Shown here one piece after another: positions 13,451-27,147 of a stretch of 64,000 bases of DNA. Every line of letters starts with the position of its first letter. The stretch's first letter is position 1. The stretch is from Cylicocyclus nassatus (Eukaryota; Nematoda; Chromadorea; Rhabditida; Strongylidae). Under the pieces are notes generated by a model. It searched no databases. It was given only the letters and a program-made list of their open reading frames with translations, and was not told the DNA's origin. The stretch covers positions 77,397,594 to 77,461,593 of the forward strand of contig CATQJL010000001.1 of the NCBI GenBank assembly GCA_958299035.1, read 5' to 3'. The position numbers and the translations under genes were made by a program.

Positions 13451-16400
13451 TCGCTCGTAGGCCTTGACACTCACTCGTAGGCCTTGACACTCGCTCGTAG
13501 GCCTTGACACTCATTCGTAGGCCTTGACACTCATTCGTAGGCCTTGACACTCGCTCGTAGGCCTTGACACTCGCTCGTAGGCCTTGACACTCACCCGTAG
13601 GCCTTGACACTCATTCGTAGGCCTTGACACTCACTCGTAGGCCTTGACACTCACTCGTAGGCTTTGACACTGACTCGTAGGCCTTGACACTCGCTCGTAG
13701 GCCTTGACACTCATTCGTAGGCCTTGACACTCACTCGTAGGCCTTGACACTCACTCGTAGGCCTTGACACTCGCTCGTAGGCCTTGACACTCGCTCGTAG
13801 GCCTTGACACTCGCTCGTAGGCCTTGACACTCACCCGTAGGCCTTGACACTCGCTCGTAGGCCTTGACACTCGCTCTAGGCCTTGACACTCGCTCGTAGG
13901 CCTTGACACTCGCTCTTAGGCCTTGACACTCGCTCGTAGGCCTTGACACTCGCTCGTAGGCCTTGACACTCGCTCGTAGGCTTTGACACTCACTCGTAGG
14001 CCTTGACACTCGCTCGTAGGCCTTGACACTCGCTCGTAGGCCTTGACACTCACTCTTAGGCCTTGACACTCGCTCGTAGGCCTTGACACTCGCTCGTAGG
14101 CCTTGACACTCACTCGTAAGCCTTGACACTCGCTCGTAGGCCTTGACACTCGCTCGTAGGCCTTGACACTCGCTCGTAGGCCTTGACACTCGCTCGTAGG
14201 CCTTGACACTCGCTCGTAGGCCTTGACACTCGCTCGTAGGCCTTGACACTCACTCGTAGGCCTTGACATTCACTCGTAAGCCTTGACACTCGCTCGTAGG
14301 CCTTGACACTCACTCGTAGGCCTTGACACTCACTCGTAGGCCTTGACACTCGCTCGTAGGCCTTGACACTCACTCGTAGGCCTTGACACTCACTCGTAGG
14401 CCTTGACACTCGCTCGTAGGCCTTGACACTCGCTCGTAGGCCTTGACACTCACTCGTAGGCCTTGACACTCGCTCGTAGGCCTTGACACTCGCTCGTAGG
14501 CCTTGACACTCACTCGTAAGCCTTGACACTCGCTCGTAGGCCTTGACACTCGCTCGTAGGCCTTGACACTCACTCGTAAGCCTTGACACTCGCTCGTAGG
14601 CCTTGACACTCGCTCGTAGGCCTTGACACTCGCTCGTAGGCTTTGACACTCGCTCGTAGGCCTTGACACTCGCTCGTAGGCCTTGACACTCGCTCGTAGG
14701 CCTTGACAATCGCTCGTAGGCCTTGACACTCACTCGTAATCCTTGACACTCGCTCGTAGGCCTTGACACTCGCTCGTAGGCCTTGACACTCATTCGTAGG
14801 CCTTGACACTCACTCGTAGGCCTTGACACTCACTCGTAGGCCTTGACACTCGCCCGTAGGCCTTGACACTCGCTCGTAGGCCTTGACACTCGCTCGTAGG
14901 CCTTGACACTCGCTCGTAGGCTTTGACACTCACTCGTAGGCCTTGACACTCGCTCGTAGGCCTTGACACTCGCTCGTAGGCCTTGACACTCACTCGTAGG
15001 CCTTGACACTCACTCGTAGGCCTTGACACTCACTCGTAGGCCTTGACACTCGCTCGTAGGCCTTGACACTCGCTCGTAGGCCTTGACACTCGCTCGTAGG
15101 CCTTGACACTCATTCGTAGGCCTTGACACTCACTCGTAGGCCTTGACACTCACTCGTAGGCCTTGACACTCGCTCGTAGGCCTTGACACTCGCTCGTAGG
15201 CTTTGACACTCGCTCGTAGGCCTTGACACTCGCTCGTAGGCCTTGACACTCGCTCGTAGGCCTTGACAATCGCTCGTAGGCCTTGACACTCACTCGTAAT
15301 CCTTGACACTCACTCGTAAGCCTTGACACTCGCTCGTAGGCCTTGACACTCATTCGTAGGCCTTGACACTCATTCGTAGGCCTTGACACTCACTCGTAGG
15401 CTTTGACACTCGCTCGTAGGCCTTGACACTCGCTCGTAGGCCTTGACACTCGCTCGTAGGCTTTGACACTCACTCGTAGGCCTTGACACTCGCTCGTAGG
15501 CCTTGACACTCGCTCGTAGGCCTTGACACTCACTCGTAGGCCTTGACACTCACTCGTAGGCCTTGACACTCACTCGTAGGCCTTGACACTCGCTCGTAGG
15601 CCTTGACACTCGCTCGTAGGCCTTGACACTCGCTCGTAGGCCTTGACACTCATTCGTAGGCCTTGACACTCACTCGTAGGCCTTGACACTCGCTCGTAGG
15701 CCTTGACACTCGCTCGTAGGCCTTGACACTCACCCGTAGGCCTTGACACTCGCTCGTAGGCCTTGACACTCATTCGTAGGCCTTGACACTCACTCGTAGG
15801 CCTTGACACTCACTCGTAGGCCTTGACACTCGCTCGTAGGCCTTGACACTCGCTCGTAGGCCTTGACACTCGCTCGTAGGCCTTGACACTCACCCGTAGG
15901 CCTTGACACTCGCTCGTAGGCCTTGACACTCGCTCTAGGCCTTGACACTCGCTCGTAGGCCTTGACACTCGCTCTTAGGCCTTGACACTCGCTCGTAGGC
16001 CTTGACACTCGCTCGTAGGCCTTGACACTCGCTCGTAGGCTTTGACACTCACTCGTAGGCCTTGACACTCGCTCGTAGGCCTTGACACTCGCTCGTAGGC
16101 CTTGACACTCGCTCGTAGGCTTTGACACTCACTCGTAGGCCTTGACACTCGCTCGTAGGCCTTGACACTCACTCGTAGGCCTTGACACTCACTCGTAGGC
16201 CTTGACACTCACTCGTAGGCCTTGACACTCGCTCGTAGGCCTTGACACTCGCCCGTAGGCCTTGACACTCGCTCGTAGGCCTTGACACTCGCCCGTAGGC
16301 CTTGACACTCGCTCGTAGGCCTTGACACTCACTCGTAGGCCTTGACACTCACTCGTAGGCCTTGACACTCACTCGTAGGCTTTGACACTGACTCGTAGGC

Positions 16401-17807
16401 CTTGACACTCGCTCGTAGGCCTTGACACTCATTCGTAGGCCTTGACACTCACTCGTAGGCCTTGACACTCACTCGTAGGCCTTGACACTCGCTCGTAGGC
16501 CTTGACACTCGCTCGTAGGCCTTGACACTCGCTCGTAGGCCTTGACACTCACCCGTAGGCCTTGACACTCGCTCGTAGGCCTTGACACTCGCTCTAGGCT
16601 TTGACACTCGCTCGTAGGCCTTGACACTCGCTCTTAGGCCTTGACACTCGCTCGTAGGCCTTGACACTCGCTCGTAGGCCTTGACACTCACTCGTAGGCC
16701 TTGACACTCACTCGTAGGCCTTGACACTCGCTCGTAGGCCTTGACACTCGCTCGTAGGCCTTGACACTCGCTCGTAGGCCTTGACACTCATTCGTAGGCC
16801 TTGACACTCACTCGTAGGCCTTGACACTCACTCGTAGACCTTGACACTCACTCGTAGGCTTTGACACCGACTCGTAGGCCTTGACACTCGCTCGTAGGCC
16901 TTGACACTCATTCGTAGGCCTTGACACTCACTCGTAGGCCTTGACACTCACTCGTAGGCCTTGACACTCGCTCGTAGGCCGTGACACTCACTCGTAGGCC
17001 TTGACACTCGCTCGTAGGCCTTGACACTCGCTCGTAGGCTTTGACACTCACTCGTAGGCCTTGACACTCGCTCGTAGGCCTTGACACTCGCTCGTAGGCC
17101 TTGACACTCACTCGTAGGCCTTGACACTCACTCGTAGGCCTTGACACTCACTCGTAGGCCTTGACACTCGCTCGTAGGCCTTGACACTCGCTCGTAGGCC
17201 TTGACACTCGCTCGTAGGCTTTGACACTCGCTCGTAGGCCTTGACACTCGCTCGTAGGCCTTGACACTCGCTCGTAGGCCTTGACAATCGCTCGTAGGCC
17301 TTGACACTCACTCGTAATCCTTGACACTCACTCGTAAGCCTTGACACTCGCTCGTAGGCCTTGACACTCATTCGTAGGCCTTGACACTCATTCGTAGGCC
17401 TTGACACTCACTCGTAGGCTTTGACACTCGCTCGTAGGCCTTGACACTCGCTCGTAGGCCTTGACACTCGCTCGTAGGCTTTGACACTCACTCGTAGGCC
17501 TTGACACTCGCTCGTAGGCCTTGACACTCGCTCGTAGGCCTTGACACTCCTTCGTAGGCCTTGACACTCACTCGTAGGCCTTGACACTCACTCGTATGCC
17601 TTGACACTCGCTCGTAGGCCTTGACACTCGCTCGTAGGCCTTGACACTCGCTCGTAGGCCTTGACACTCATTCGTAGGCCTTGACACTCACTCGTAGGCC
17701 TTGACACTCACTCGTAGGCCTTGACACTCACTCGTAGGCTTTGACACTGACTCGTAGGCCTTGACACTCGCTCGTAGGCCTTGACACTCATTCGTAGGCC
17801 TTGACAC

Positions 17808-18807
17808 TCACTCGTAGGCCTTGACACTCACTCGTAGGCCTTGACACTCGCTCGTAGGCCTTGACACTCGCTCGTAGGCCTTGACACTCGCTCGTAGGCC
17901 TTGACACTCACCCGTAGGCCTTGACACTCGCTCGTAGGCCTTGACACTCGCTCTAGGCCTTGACACTCGCTCGTAGGCCTTGACACTCGCTCTTAGGCCT
18001 TGACACTCGCTCGTAGGCCTTGACACTCGCTCGTAGGCCTTGACACTCGCTCGTAGGCTTTGACACTCACTCGTAGGCCTTGACACTCGCTCGTAGGCCT
18101 TGACACTCGCTCGTAGGCCTTGACACTCACTCGTAGGCCTTGACACTCGCTCGTAGGCCTTGACACTCGCTCGTAGGCCTTGACACTCACTCGTAAGCCT
18201 TGACACTCGCTCGTAGGCCTTGACACTCGCTCGTAGGCCTTGACACTCGCTCGTAGGCCTTGACACTCGCTCGTAGGCCTTGACACTCGCTCGTAGGCCT
18301 TGACACTCGCTCGTAGGCCTTGACACTCACTCGTAGGCCTTGACATTCACTCGTAAGCCTTGACACTCGCTCGTAGGCCTTGACACTCACTCGTAGGCCT
18401 TGACACTCACTCGTAGGCCTTGACACTCGCTCGTAGGCCTTGACACTCGCTCGTAGGCCTTGACACTCGCTCGTAGGCCTTGACACTCGCTCGTAGGCCT
18501 TGACACTCACTCGTAAGCCTTGACACTCGCTCGTAGGCCTTGACACTCGCTCGTAGGCCTTGACACTCGCTCGTAGGCCTTGACACTCACTCGTAGGCCT
18601 TGACATTCACTCGTAAGCCTTGACACTCGCTCGTAGGCCTTGACACTCGCTCGTAGGCCTTGACACTCACTCGTAGGCCTTGACACTCGCTCGTAGGCCT
18701 TGACACTCGCTCGTAGGCCTTGACACTCACTCGTAAGCCTTGACACTCGCTCGTAGGCCTTGACACTCGCTCGTAGGCCTTGACACTCACTCGTAAGCCT
18801 TGACACT
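17808..18807. repeat. 1-kb duplication, copy 1 (distance 1,379 bp)
   Basis: Matches 19,187-20,186 in variant order, including the 1-bp deletion unit at 17,949 and the ACATTCACTCGTAAG junctions. The left limit is where CATTCG at 17,789 is replaced by CGCTCG in the other copy. The right limit is a CGCTCG/CATTCG difference at 18,808 and 20,187. Confidence 0.85.
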
Positions 18808-19186
18808 CGCTCGTAGGCCTTGACACTCGCTCGTAGGCCTTGACACTCGCTCGTAGGCTTTGACACTCGCTCGTAGGCCTTGACACTCGCTCGTAGGCCT
18901 TGACACTCGCTCGTAGGCCTTGACAATCGCTCGTAGGCCTTGACACTCACTCGTAATCCTTGACACTCACTCGTAAGCCTTGACACTCGCTCGTAGGCCT
19001 TGACACTCATTCGTAGGCCTTGACACTCATTCGTAGGCCTTGACACTCACTCGTAGGCTTTGACACTCGCTCGTAGGCCTTGACACTCGCTCGTAGGCCT
19101 TGACACTCGCTCGTAGGCTTTGACACTCACTCGTAGGCCTTGACACTCGCTCGTAGGCCTTGACACTCGCTCGTAGGCCTTGACAC

Positions 19187-20186
19187 TCACTCGTAGGCCT
19201 TGACACTCACTCGTAGGCCTTGACACTCGCTCGTAGGCCTTGACACTCGCTCGTAGGCCTTGACACTCGCTCGTAGGCCTTGACACTCACCCGTAGGCCT
19301 TGACACTCGCTCGTAGGCCTTGACACTCGCTCTAGGCCTTGACACTCGCTCGTAGGCCTTGACACTCGCTCTTAGGCCTTGACACTCGCTCGTAGGCCTT
19401 GACACTCGCTCGTAGGCCTTGACACTCGCTCGTAGGCTTTGACACTCACTCGTAGGCCTTGACACTCGCTCGTAGGCCTTGACACTCGCTCGTAGGCCTT
19501 GACACTCACTCGTAGGCCTTGACACTCGCTCGTAGGCCTTGACACTCGCTCGTAGGCCTTGACACTCACTCGTAAGCCTTGACACTCGCTCGTAGGCCTT
19601 GACACTCGCTCGTAGGCCTTGACACTCGCTCGTAGGCCTTGACACTCGCTCGTAGGCCTTGACACTCGCTCGTAGGCCTTGACACTCGCTCGTAGGCCTT
19701 GACACTCACTCGTAGGCCTTGACATTCACTCGTAAGCCTTGACACTCGCTCGTAGGCCTTGACACTCACTCGTAGGCCTTGACACTCACTCGTAGGCCTT
19801 GACACTCGCTCGTAGGCCTTGACACTCGCTCGTAGGCCTTGACACTCGCTCGTAGGCCTTGACACTCGCTCGTAGGTTTTGACACTCACTCGTAAGCCTT
19901 GACACTCGCTCGTAGGCCTTGACAGTCGCTCGTAGGCCTTGACACTCGCTCGTAGGCCTTGACACTCACTCGTAGGCCTTGACATTCACTCGTAAGCCTT
20001 GACACTCGCTCGTAGGCCTTGACACTCGCTCGTAGGCCTTGACACTCACTCGTAGGCCTTGACACTCGCTCGTAGGCCTTGACACTCGCTCGTAGGCCTT
20101 GACACTCACTCGTAAGCCTTGACACTCGCTCGTAGGCCTTGACACTCGCTCGTAGGCCTTGACACTCACTCGTAAGCCTTGACACT
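19187..20186. repeat. 1-kb duplication, copy 2 (distance 1,379 bp)
   Basis: Contains the 1-bp deletion unit at 19,328. It differs from copy 1 by a few private substitutions, for example GTAGGTTTTG near 19,876 and ACAGTCG near 19,924, so the copies are close but not identical. Confidence 0.85.
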
Positions 20187-21426
20187 CATTCGTAGGCCTT
20201 GACACTCACTCGTAGGCTTTGACACTCGCTCGTAGGCCTTGACACTCGCTCGTAGGCCTTGACACTCGCTCGTAGGCTTTGACACTCGCTCGTAGGCCTT
20301 GACACTCGCTCGTATGCCTTGACACTCGCTCGTAGGCCTTGACAATCGCTCGTAGGCCTTGACACTCACTCGTAATCCTTGACACTCACTCGTAAGCCTT
20401 GACACTCGCTCGTAGGCCTTGACACTCATTCGTAGGCCTTGACACTCATTCGTAGGCCTTGACACTCACTCGTAGGCTTTGACACTCGCTCGTAGGCCTT
20501 GACACTCGCTCGTAGGCCTTGACACTCGCTCGTAGGCTTTGACACTCACTCGTAGGCCTTGACACTCGCTCGTAGGCCTTGACCCTCGCTCGTAGGCCTT
20601 GACACTCACTCGTAGGCCTTGACACTCACTCGTAGGCCTTGACACTCACTCGTAGGCCTTGACACTCGCTCGTAGGCCTTGACACTCGCTCGTAGGCCTT
20701 GACACTCGCTCGTAGGCCTTGACACTCATTCGTAGGCCTTGAAACTCACTCGTAGGCCTTGACACTCACTCGTAGACCTTGACACTCACTCGTAGGCTTT
20801 GACACTGACTCGTAGGCCTTGACACTCGCTCGTAGGCCTTGACACTCATTCGTAGGCCTTGACACTCACTCGTAGGCCTTGACACTCACTCGTAGGCCTT
20901 GACACTCGCTCGTAGGCCTTGACACTCACTCGTAGGCCTTGACACTCATTCGTAGGCCTTGACACTCACTCGTAGGCTTTGACACTCGCTCGTAGGCCTT
21001 GACACTCGCTCGTAGGCCTTGACACTCGCTCGTAGGCTTTGACACTCACTCGTAGGCCTTGACACTCGCTCGTAGGCCTTGACACTCATTCGTAGGCCTT
21101 GACACTCATTCGTAGGCCTTGACACTCACTCGTAGGCTTTGACACTCGCTCGTAGGCCTTGACACTCGCTCGTAGGCCTTGACACTCGCTCGTAGGCTTT
21201 GACACTCACTCGTAGGCCTTGACACTCGCTCGTAGGCCTTGACACTCGCTCGTAGGCCTTGACACTCACTCGTAGGCCTTGACACTCACTCGTAGGCCTT
21301 GACACTCACTCGTAGGCCTTGACACTCGCTCGTAGGCCTTGACACTCGCTCGTAGGCCTTGACACTCGCTCGTAGGCCTTGACACTCATTCGTAGGCCTT
21401 GACACTCACTCGTAGGCCTTGACACT

Positions 21427-22905
21427 CACTCGTAGGCCTTGACACTCACTCGTAGGCTTTGACACTGACTCGTAGGCCTTGACACTCGCTCGTAGGCCTT
21501 GACACTCATTCGTAGGCCTTGACACTCACTCGTAGGCCTTGACACTCACTCGTAGGCCTTGACACTCGCTCGTAGGCCTTGACACTCGCTCGTAGGCCTT
21601 GACACTCGCTCGTAGGCCTTGACACTCACCCGTAGGCCTTGACACTCGCTCGTAGGCCTTGACACTCGCTCTAGGCCTTGACACTCGCTCGTAGGCCTTG
21701 ACACTCGCTCTTAGGCCTTGACACTCGCTCGTAGGCCTTGACACTCGCTCGTAGGCCTTGACACTCGCTCGTAGGCTTTGACACTCACTCGTAGGCCTTG
21801 ACACTCGCTCGTAGGCCTTGACACTCGCTCGTAGGCCTTGACACTCACTCTTAGGCCTTGACACTCGCTCGTAGGCCTTGACACTCGCTCGTAGGCCTTG
21901 ACACTCACTCGTAAGCCTTGACACTCGCTCGTAGGCCTTGACACTCGCTCGTAGGCCTTGACACTCGCTCGTAGGCCTTGACACTCGCTCGTAGGCCTTG
22001 ACACTCGCTCGTAGGCCTTGACACTCGCTCGTAGGCCTTGACACTCACTCGTAGGCCTTGACATTCACTCGTAAGCCTTGACACTCGCTCGTAGGCCTTG
22101 ACACTCACTCGTAGGCCTTGACACTCACTCGTAGGCCTTGACACTCGCTCGTAGGCCTTGACACTCACTCGTAGGCCTTGACACTCACTCGTAAGCCTTG
22201 ACACTCGCTCGTAGGCCTTGACACTCGCTCGTAGGCCTTGACACTCGCTCGTAGGCCTTGACACTCACTCGTAGGCCTTGACACTCGCTCGTAGGCCTTG
22301 ACACTCGCTCGTAGGCCTTGACACTCACTCGTAAGCCTTGACACTCGCTCGTAGGCCTTGACACTCGCTCGTAGGCCTTGACACTCACTCGTAAGCCTTG
22401 ACACTCGCTCGTAGGCCTTGACACTCGCTCGTAGGCCTTGACACTCGCTCGTAGGCTTTGACACTCGCTCGTAGGCCTTGACACTCGCTCGTAGGCCTTG
22501 ACACTCGCTCGTAGGCCTTGACAATCGCTCGTAGGCCTTGACACTCACTCGTAATCCTTGACACTCACTCGTAAGCCTTGACACTCGCTCGTAGGCCTTG
22601 ACACTCATTCGTAGGCCTTGACACTCATTCGTAGGCCTTGACACTCACTCGTAGGCTTTGACACTCGCTCGTAGGCCTTGACACTCGCTCGTAGGCCTTG
22701 ACACTCGCTCGTAGGCTTTGACACTCACTCGTAGGCCTTGACACTCGCTCGTAGGCCTTGACACTCGCTCGTAGGCCTTGACAATCGCTCGTAGGCCTTG
22801 ACACTCACTCGTAATCCTTGACACTCACTCGTAAGCCTTGACACTCGCTCGTAGGCCTTGACACTCATTCGTAGGCCTTGACACTCATTCGTAGGCCTTG
22901 ACACT
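21427..22905. repeat. 1.48-kb duplication, copy 1 (distance 4,242 bp)
   Basis: Variant order matches 25,669-27,147. The shared marks are the ACTGACTCG junction, the CACCCG unit, the 1-bp deletion at 21,667, CGCTCTTAGG, CACTCTTAGG, and two ACAAT/GTAATCC blocks. Confidence 0.85.
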
Positions 22906-23395
22906 CACTCGTAGGCCTTGACACTCGCTCGTAGGCCTTGACACTCGCTCGTAGGCCTTGACACTCGCTCGTAGGCCTTGACACTCGCTCGTAGGCCTTG
23001 ACAATCGCTCGTAGGCCTTGACACTCACTCGTAATCCTTGACACTCACTCGTAAGCCTTGACACTCGCTCGTAGGCCTTGACACTCGCTCGTAGGCCTTG
23101 ACACTCACTCGTAGGCCTTGACACTCGCTCGTAGGCCTTGACACTCGCTCGTAGGCCTTGACACTCGCTCGTAGGCCTTGACACTCATTCGTAGGCCTTG
23201 ACACTCACTCGTAGGCCTTGACACTCACTCGTAGGCCTTGACACTCACTCGTAGGCTTTGACACTGACTCGTAGGCCTTGACACTCGCTCGTAGGCCTTG
23301 ACACTCATTCGTAGGCCTTGACACTCACTCGTAGGCCTTGACACTCGCTCGTAGGCCTTGACACTCGCTCGTAGGCCTTGACACTCGCTCGTAAT

Positions 23396-23416
23396 CCTTG
23401 ACACTACACTCACTCG
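23396..23416. other. 5-bp insertion (duplicated ACACT)
   Basis: The end of the GTAATCC unit reads GACACTACACTCACTCG, so ACACT is written twice at 23,401-23,410 and the register moves by five. It looks like a small slippage duplication. I saw it only here. Confidence 0.88.
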
Positions 23417-24230
23417 TAAGCCTTGACACTCGCTCGTAGGCCTTGACACTCATTCGTAGGCCTTGACACTCATTCGTAGGCCTTGACACTCACTCGTAGG
23501 CTTTGACACTCGCTCGTAGGCCTTGACACTCGCTCGTAGGCCTTGACACTCGCTCGTAGGCTTTGACACTCACTCGTAGGCCTTGACACTCGCTCGTAGG
23601 CCTTGACACTCGCTCGTAGGCCTTGACACTCACTCGTAGGCCTTGACACTCACTCGTAGGCTTTGACACTCGCTCGTAGGCCTTGACACTCGCTCGTAGG
23701 CCTTGACACTCGCTCGTAGGCCTTGACACTCGCTCGTAGGCCTTGACACTCGCTCGTAGGCCTTGACAATCGCTCGTAGGCCTTGACACTCACTCGTAAT
23801 CCTTGACACTCACTCGTAAGCCTTGACACTCGCTCGTAGGCCTTGACACTCGCTCGTAGGCCTTGACACTCACTCGTAGGCCTTGACACTCGCTCGTAGG
23901 CCTTGACACTCGCTCGTAGGCCTTGACACTCGCTCGTAGGCCTTGACACTCATTCGTAGGCCTTGACACTCACTCGTAGGCCTTGACACTCACTCGTAGG
24001 CCTTGACACTCACTCGTAGGCTTTGACACTGACTCGTAGGCCTTGACACTCGCTCGTAGGCCTTGACACTCATTCGTAGGCCTTGACACTCACTCGTAGG
24101 CCTTGACACTCACTCGTAGGCCTTGACACTCGCTCGTAGGCCTTGACACTCGCTCGTAGGCCTTGACACTCGCTCGTAGGCCTTGACACTCACCCGTAGG
24201 CCTTGACACTCGCTCGTAGGCCTTGACACT

Positions 24231-25668
24231 CGCTCGTAGGCCTTGACACTCGCTCGTAGGCCTTGACACTCGCTCGTAGGCCTTGACACTCGCTCGTAGG
24301 CCTTGACACTCACTGGTAGGCCTTGACATTCACTCGTAAGCCTTGACACTCGCTCGTAGGCCTTGACACTCACTCGTAGGCCTTGACACTCACTCGTAGG
24401 CCTTGACACTCGCTCGTAGGCCTTGACACTCACTCGTAAGCCTTGACACTCGCTCGTAGGCCTTGACACTCGCTCGTAGGCCTTGACACTCGCTCGTAGG
24501 CCTTGACACTCACTCGTAGGCCTTGACACTCGCTCGTAGGCCTTGACACTCGCTCGTAGGCCTTGACACTCACTCGTAAGCCTTGACACTCGCTCGTAGG
24601 CCTTGACACTCGCTCGTAGGCCTTGACCCTCACTCGTAAGCCTTGACACTCGCTCGTAGGCCTTGACACTCGCTCGTAGGCCTTGACACTCGCTCGTAGG
24701 CCTTGACACTCGCTCGTAGGCCTTGACACTTGCTCGTAGGCCTTGACACTCACTCGTGGGCCTTGACACTCACTCGTAAGCCTTGACACTCGCTCGTAGG
24801 CCTTGACACTCACTCAGGCCTTGACACTCGCTCGTAGGCCTTGACACTCGCTCGTAGGCCTTGACACTCACTCGTAAGCCTTGACACTCGCTCGTAGGCC
24901 TTGACACTCGCTCGTAGGCCTTGACACTCGCTCGTAGGCCTTGACACTCGCTCGTAGGCCTTGACACTCGCTCGTAGGCCTTGACACTCGCTCGTAGGCC
25001 TTGACACTCACTCGTAGGCCTTGACACTCACTCGTAGGCCTTGACACTCGCTCGTAGGCTTTGACACTCGCTCGTAGGCCTTGACACTCGCTCGTAGGCC
25101 TTGACAATCGCTCGTAGGCCTTGACACTCACTCGTAATCCTTGACACTCACTCGTAAGCCTTGACACTCGCTCGTAGGCCTTGACACTCATTCGTAGGCC
25201 TTGACACTCATTCGTAGGCCTTGACACTCACTCGTAGGCTTTGACACTCGCTCGTAGGCCTTGACACTCGCTCGTAGGCCTTGACACTCGCTCGTAGGCT
25301 TTGACACTCGCTCGTAGGCCTTGACACTCGCTCGTAGGCCTTGACACTCGCTCGTAGGCTTTGACACTCACTCGTAGGCCTTGACACTCGCTCGTAGGCC
25401 TTGACACTCGCTCGTAGGCCTTGACACTCGCTCGTAGGCCTTGACACTCATTCGTAGGCCTTGACACTCACTCGTAGGCCTTGACACTCACTCGTAGGCC
25501 TTGACACTCACTCGTAGGCTTTGACACTGACTCGTAGGCCTTGACACTCGCTCGTAGGCCTTGACACTCATTCGTAGGCCTTGACACTCACTCGTAGGCC
25601 TTGACACTCACTCGTAGGCCTTGACACTCGCTCGTAGGCCTTGACACTCGCTCGTAGGCCTTGACACT
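24231..25668. repeat. 1.4-kb duplication, copy 1 of 2 (plus a partial third)
   Basis: The block starts with a CACTGGTAGG unit (24,311) and includes an ACTTGCTCG unit, a GTGGGCC unit and a 2-bp deletion (CACTCAGGCC at 24,811). The same series is at 28,368-29,825, at a distance of 4,137 bp on the left and 4,157 bp on the right. The 20-bp change comes from one extra consensus unit in copy 2. Confidence 0.85.
24811..24820. other. 2-bp deletion unit (CACTCAGGCC), copy 1 of 3
   Basis: The unit lacks the GT of CACTCGTAGGCC. The same deletion is at 28,968 and about 30,747, each time just after a GTGGGCC unit and a GTAAGCC unit. All three therefore descend from one event. Confidence 0.88.
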
Positions 25669-27147
25669 CACTCGTAGGCCTTGACACTCACTCGTAGGCT
25701 TTGACACTGACTCGTAGGCCTTGACACTCGCTCGTAGGCCTTGACACTCATTCGTAGGCCTTGACACTCACTCGTAGGCCTTGACACTCACTCGTAGGCC
25801 TTGACACTCGCTCGTAGGCCTTGACACTCGCTCGTAGGCCTTGACACTCGCTCGTAGGCCTTGACACTCACCCGTAGGCCTTGACACTCGCTCGTAGGCC
25901 TTGACACTCGCTCTAGGCCTTGACACTCGCTCGTAGGCCTTGACACTCGCTCTTAGGCCTTGACACTCGCTCGTAGGCCTTGACACTCGCTCGTAGGCCT
26001 TGACACTCGCTCGTAGGCTTTGACACTCACTCGTAGGCCTTGACACTCGCTCGTAGGCCTTGACACTCGCTCGTAGGCCTTGACACTCACTCTTAGGCCT
26101 TGACACTCGCTCGTAGGCCTTGACACTCGCTCGTAGGCCTTGACACTCACTCGTAAGCCTTGACACTCGCTCGTAGGCCTTGACACTCGCTCGTAGGCCT
26201 TGACACTCGCTCGTAGGCCTTGACACTCGCTCGTAGGCCTTGACACTCGCTCGTAGGCCTTGACACTCGCTCGTAGGCCTTGACACTCACTCGTAGGCCT
26301 TGACATTCACTCGTAAGCCTTGACACTCGCTCGTAGGCCTTGACACTCACTCGTAGGCCTTGACACTCACTCGTAGGCCTTGACACTCGCTCGTAGGCCT
26401 TGACACTCACTCGTAGGCCTTGACACTCACTCGTAAGCCTTGACACTCGCTCGTAGGCCTTGACACTCGCTCGTAGGCCTTGACACTCGCTCGTAGGCCT
26501 TGACACTCACTCGTAGGCCTTGACACTCGCTCGTAGGCCTTGACACTCGCTCGTAGGCCTTGGCACTCACTCGTAAGCCTTGACACTCGCTCGTAGGCCT
26601 TGACACTCGCTCGTAGGCCTTGACACTCACTCGTAAGCCTTGACACTCGCTCGTAGGCCTTGACACTCGCTCGTAGGCCTTGACACTCGCTCGTAGGCTT
26701 TGACACTCGCTCGTAGGCCTTGACACTCGCTCGTAGGCCTTGACACTCGCTCGTAGGCCTTGACAATCGCTCGTAGGCCTTGACACTCACTCGTAATCCT
26801 TGACACTCACTCGTAAGCCTTGACACTCGCTCGTAGGCCTTGACACTCATTCGTAGGCCTTGACACTCATTCGTAGGCCTTGACACTCACTCGTAGGCTT
26901 TGACACTCGCTCGTAGGCCTTGACACTCGCTCGTAGGCCTTGACACTCGCTCGTAGGCTTTGACACTCACTCGTAGGCCTTGACACTCGCTCGTAGGCCT
27001 TGACACTCGCTCGTAGGCCTTGACAATCGCTCGTAGGCCTTGACACTCACTCGTAGTCCTTGACACTCACTCGTAAGCCTTGACACTCGCTCGTAGGCCT
27101 TGACACTCATTCGTAGGCCTTGACACTCATTCGTAGGCCTTGACACT
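25669..27147. repeat. 1.48-kb duplication, copy 2 (distance 4,242 bp)
   Basis: Same variant order as 21,427-22,905, with the 1-bp deletion at 25,909. Private differences include TTGGCAC near 26,562 and GTAGTCC in place of GTAATCC near 27,055. Confidence 0.85.
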
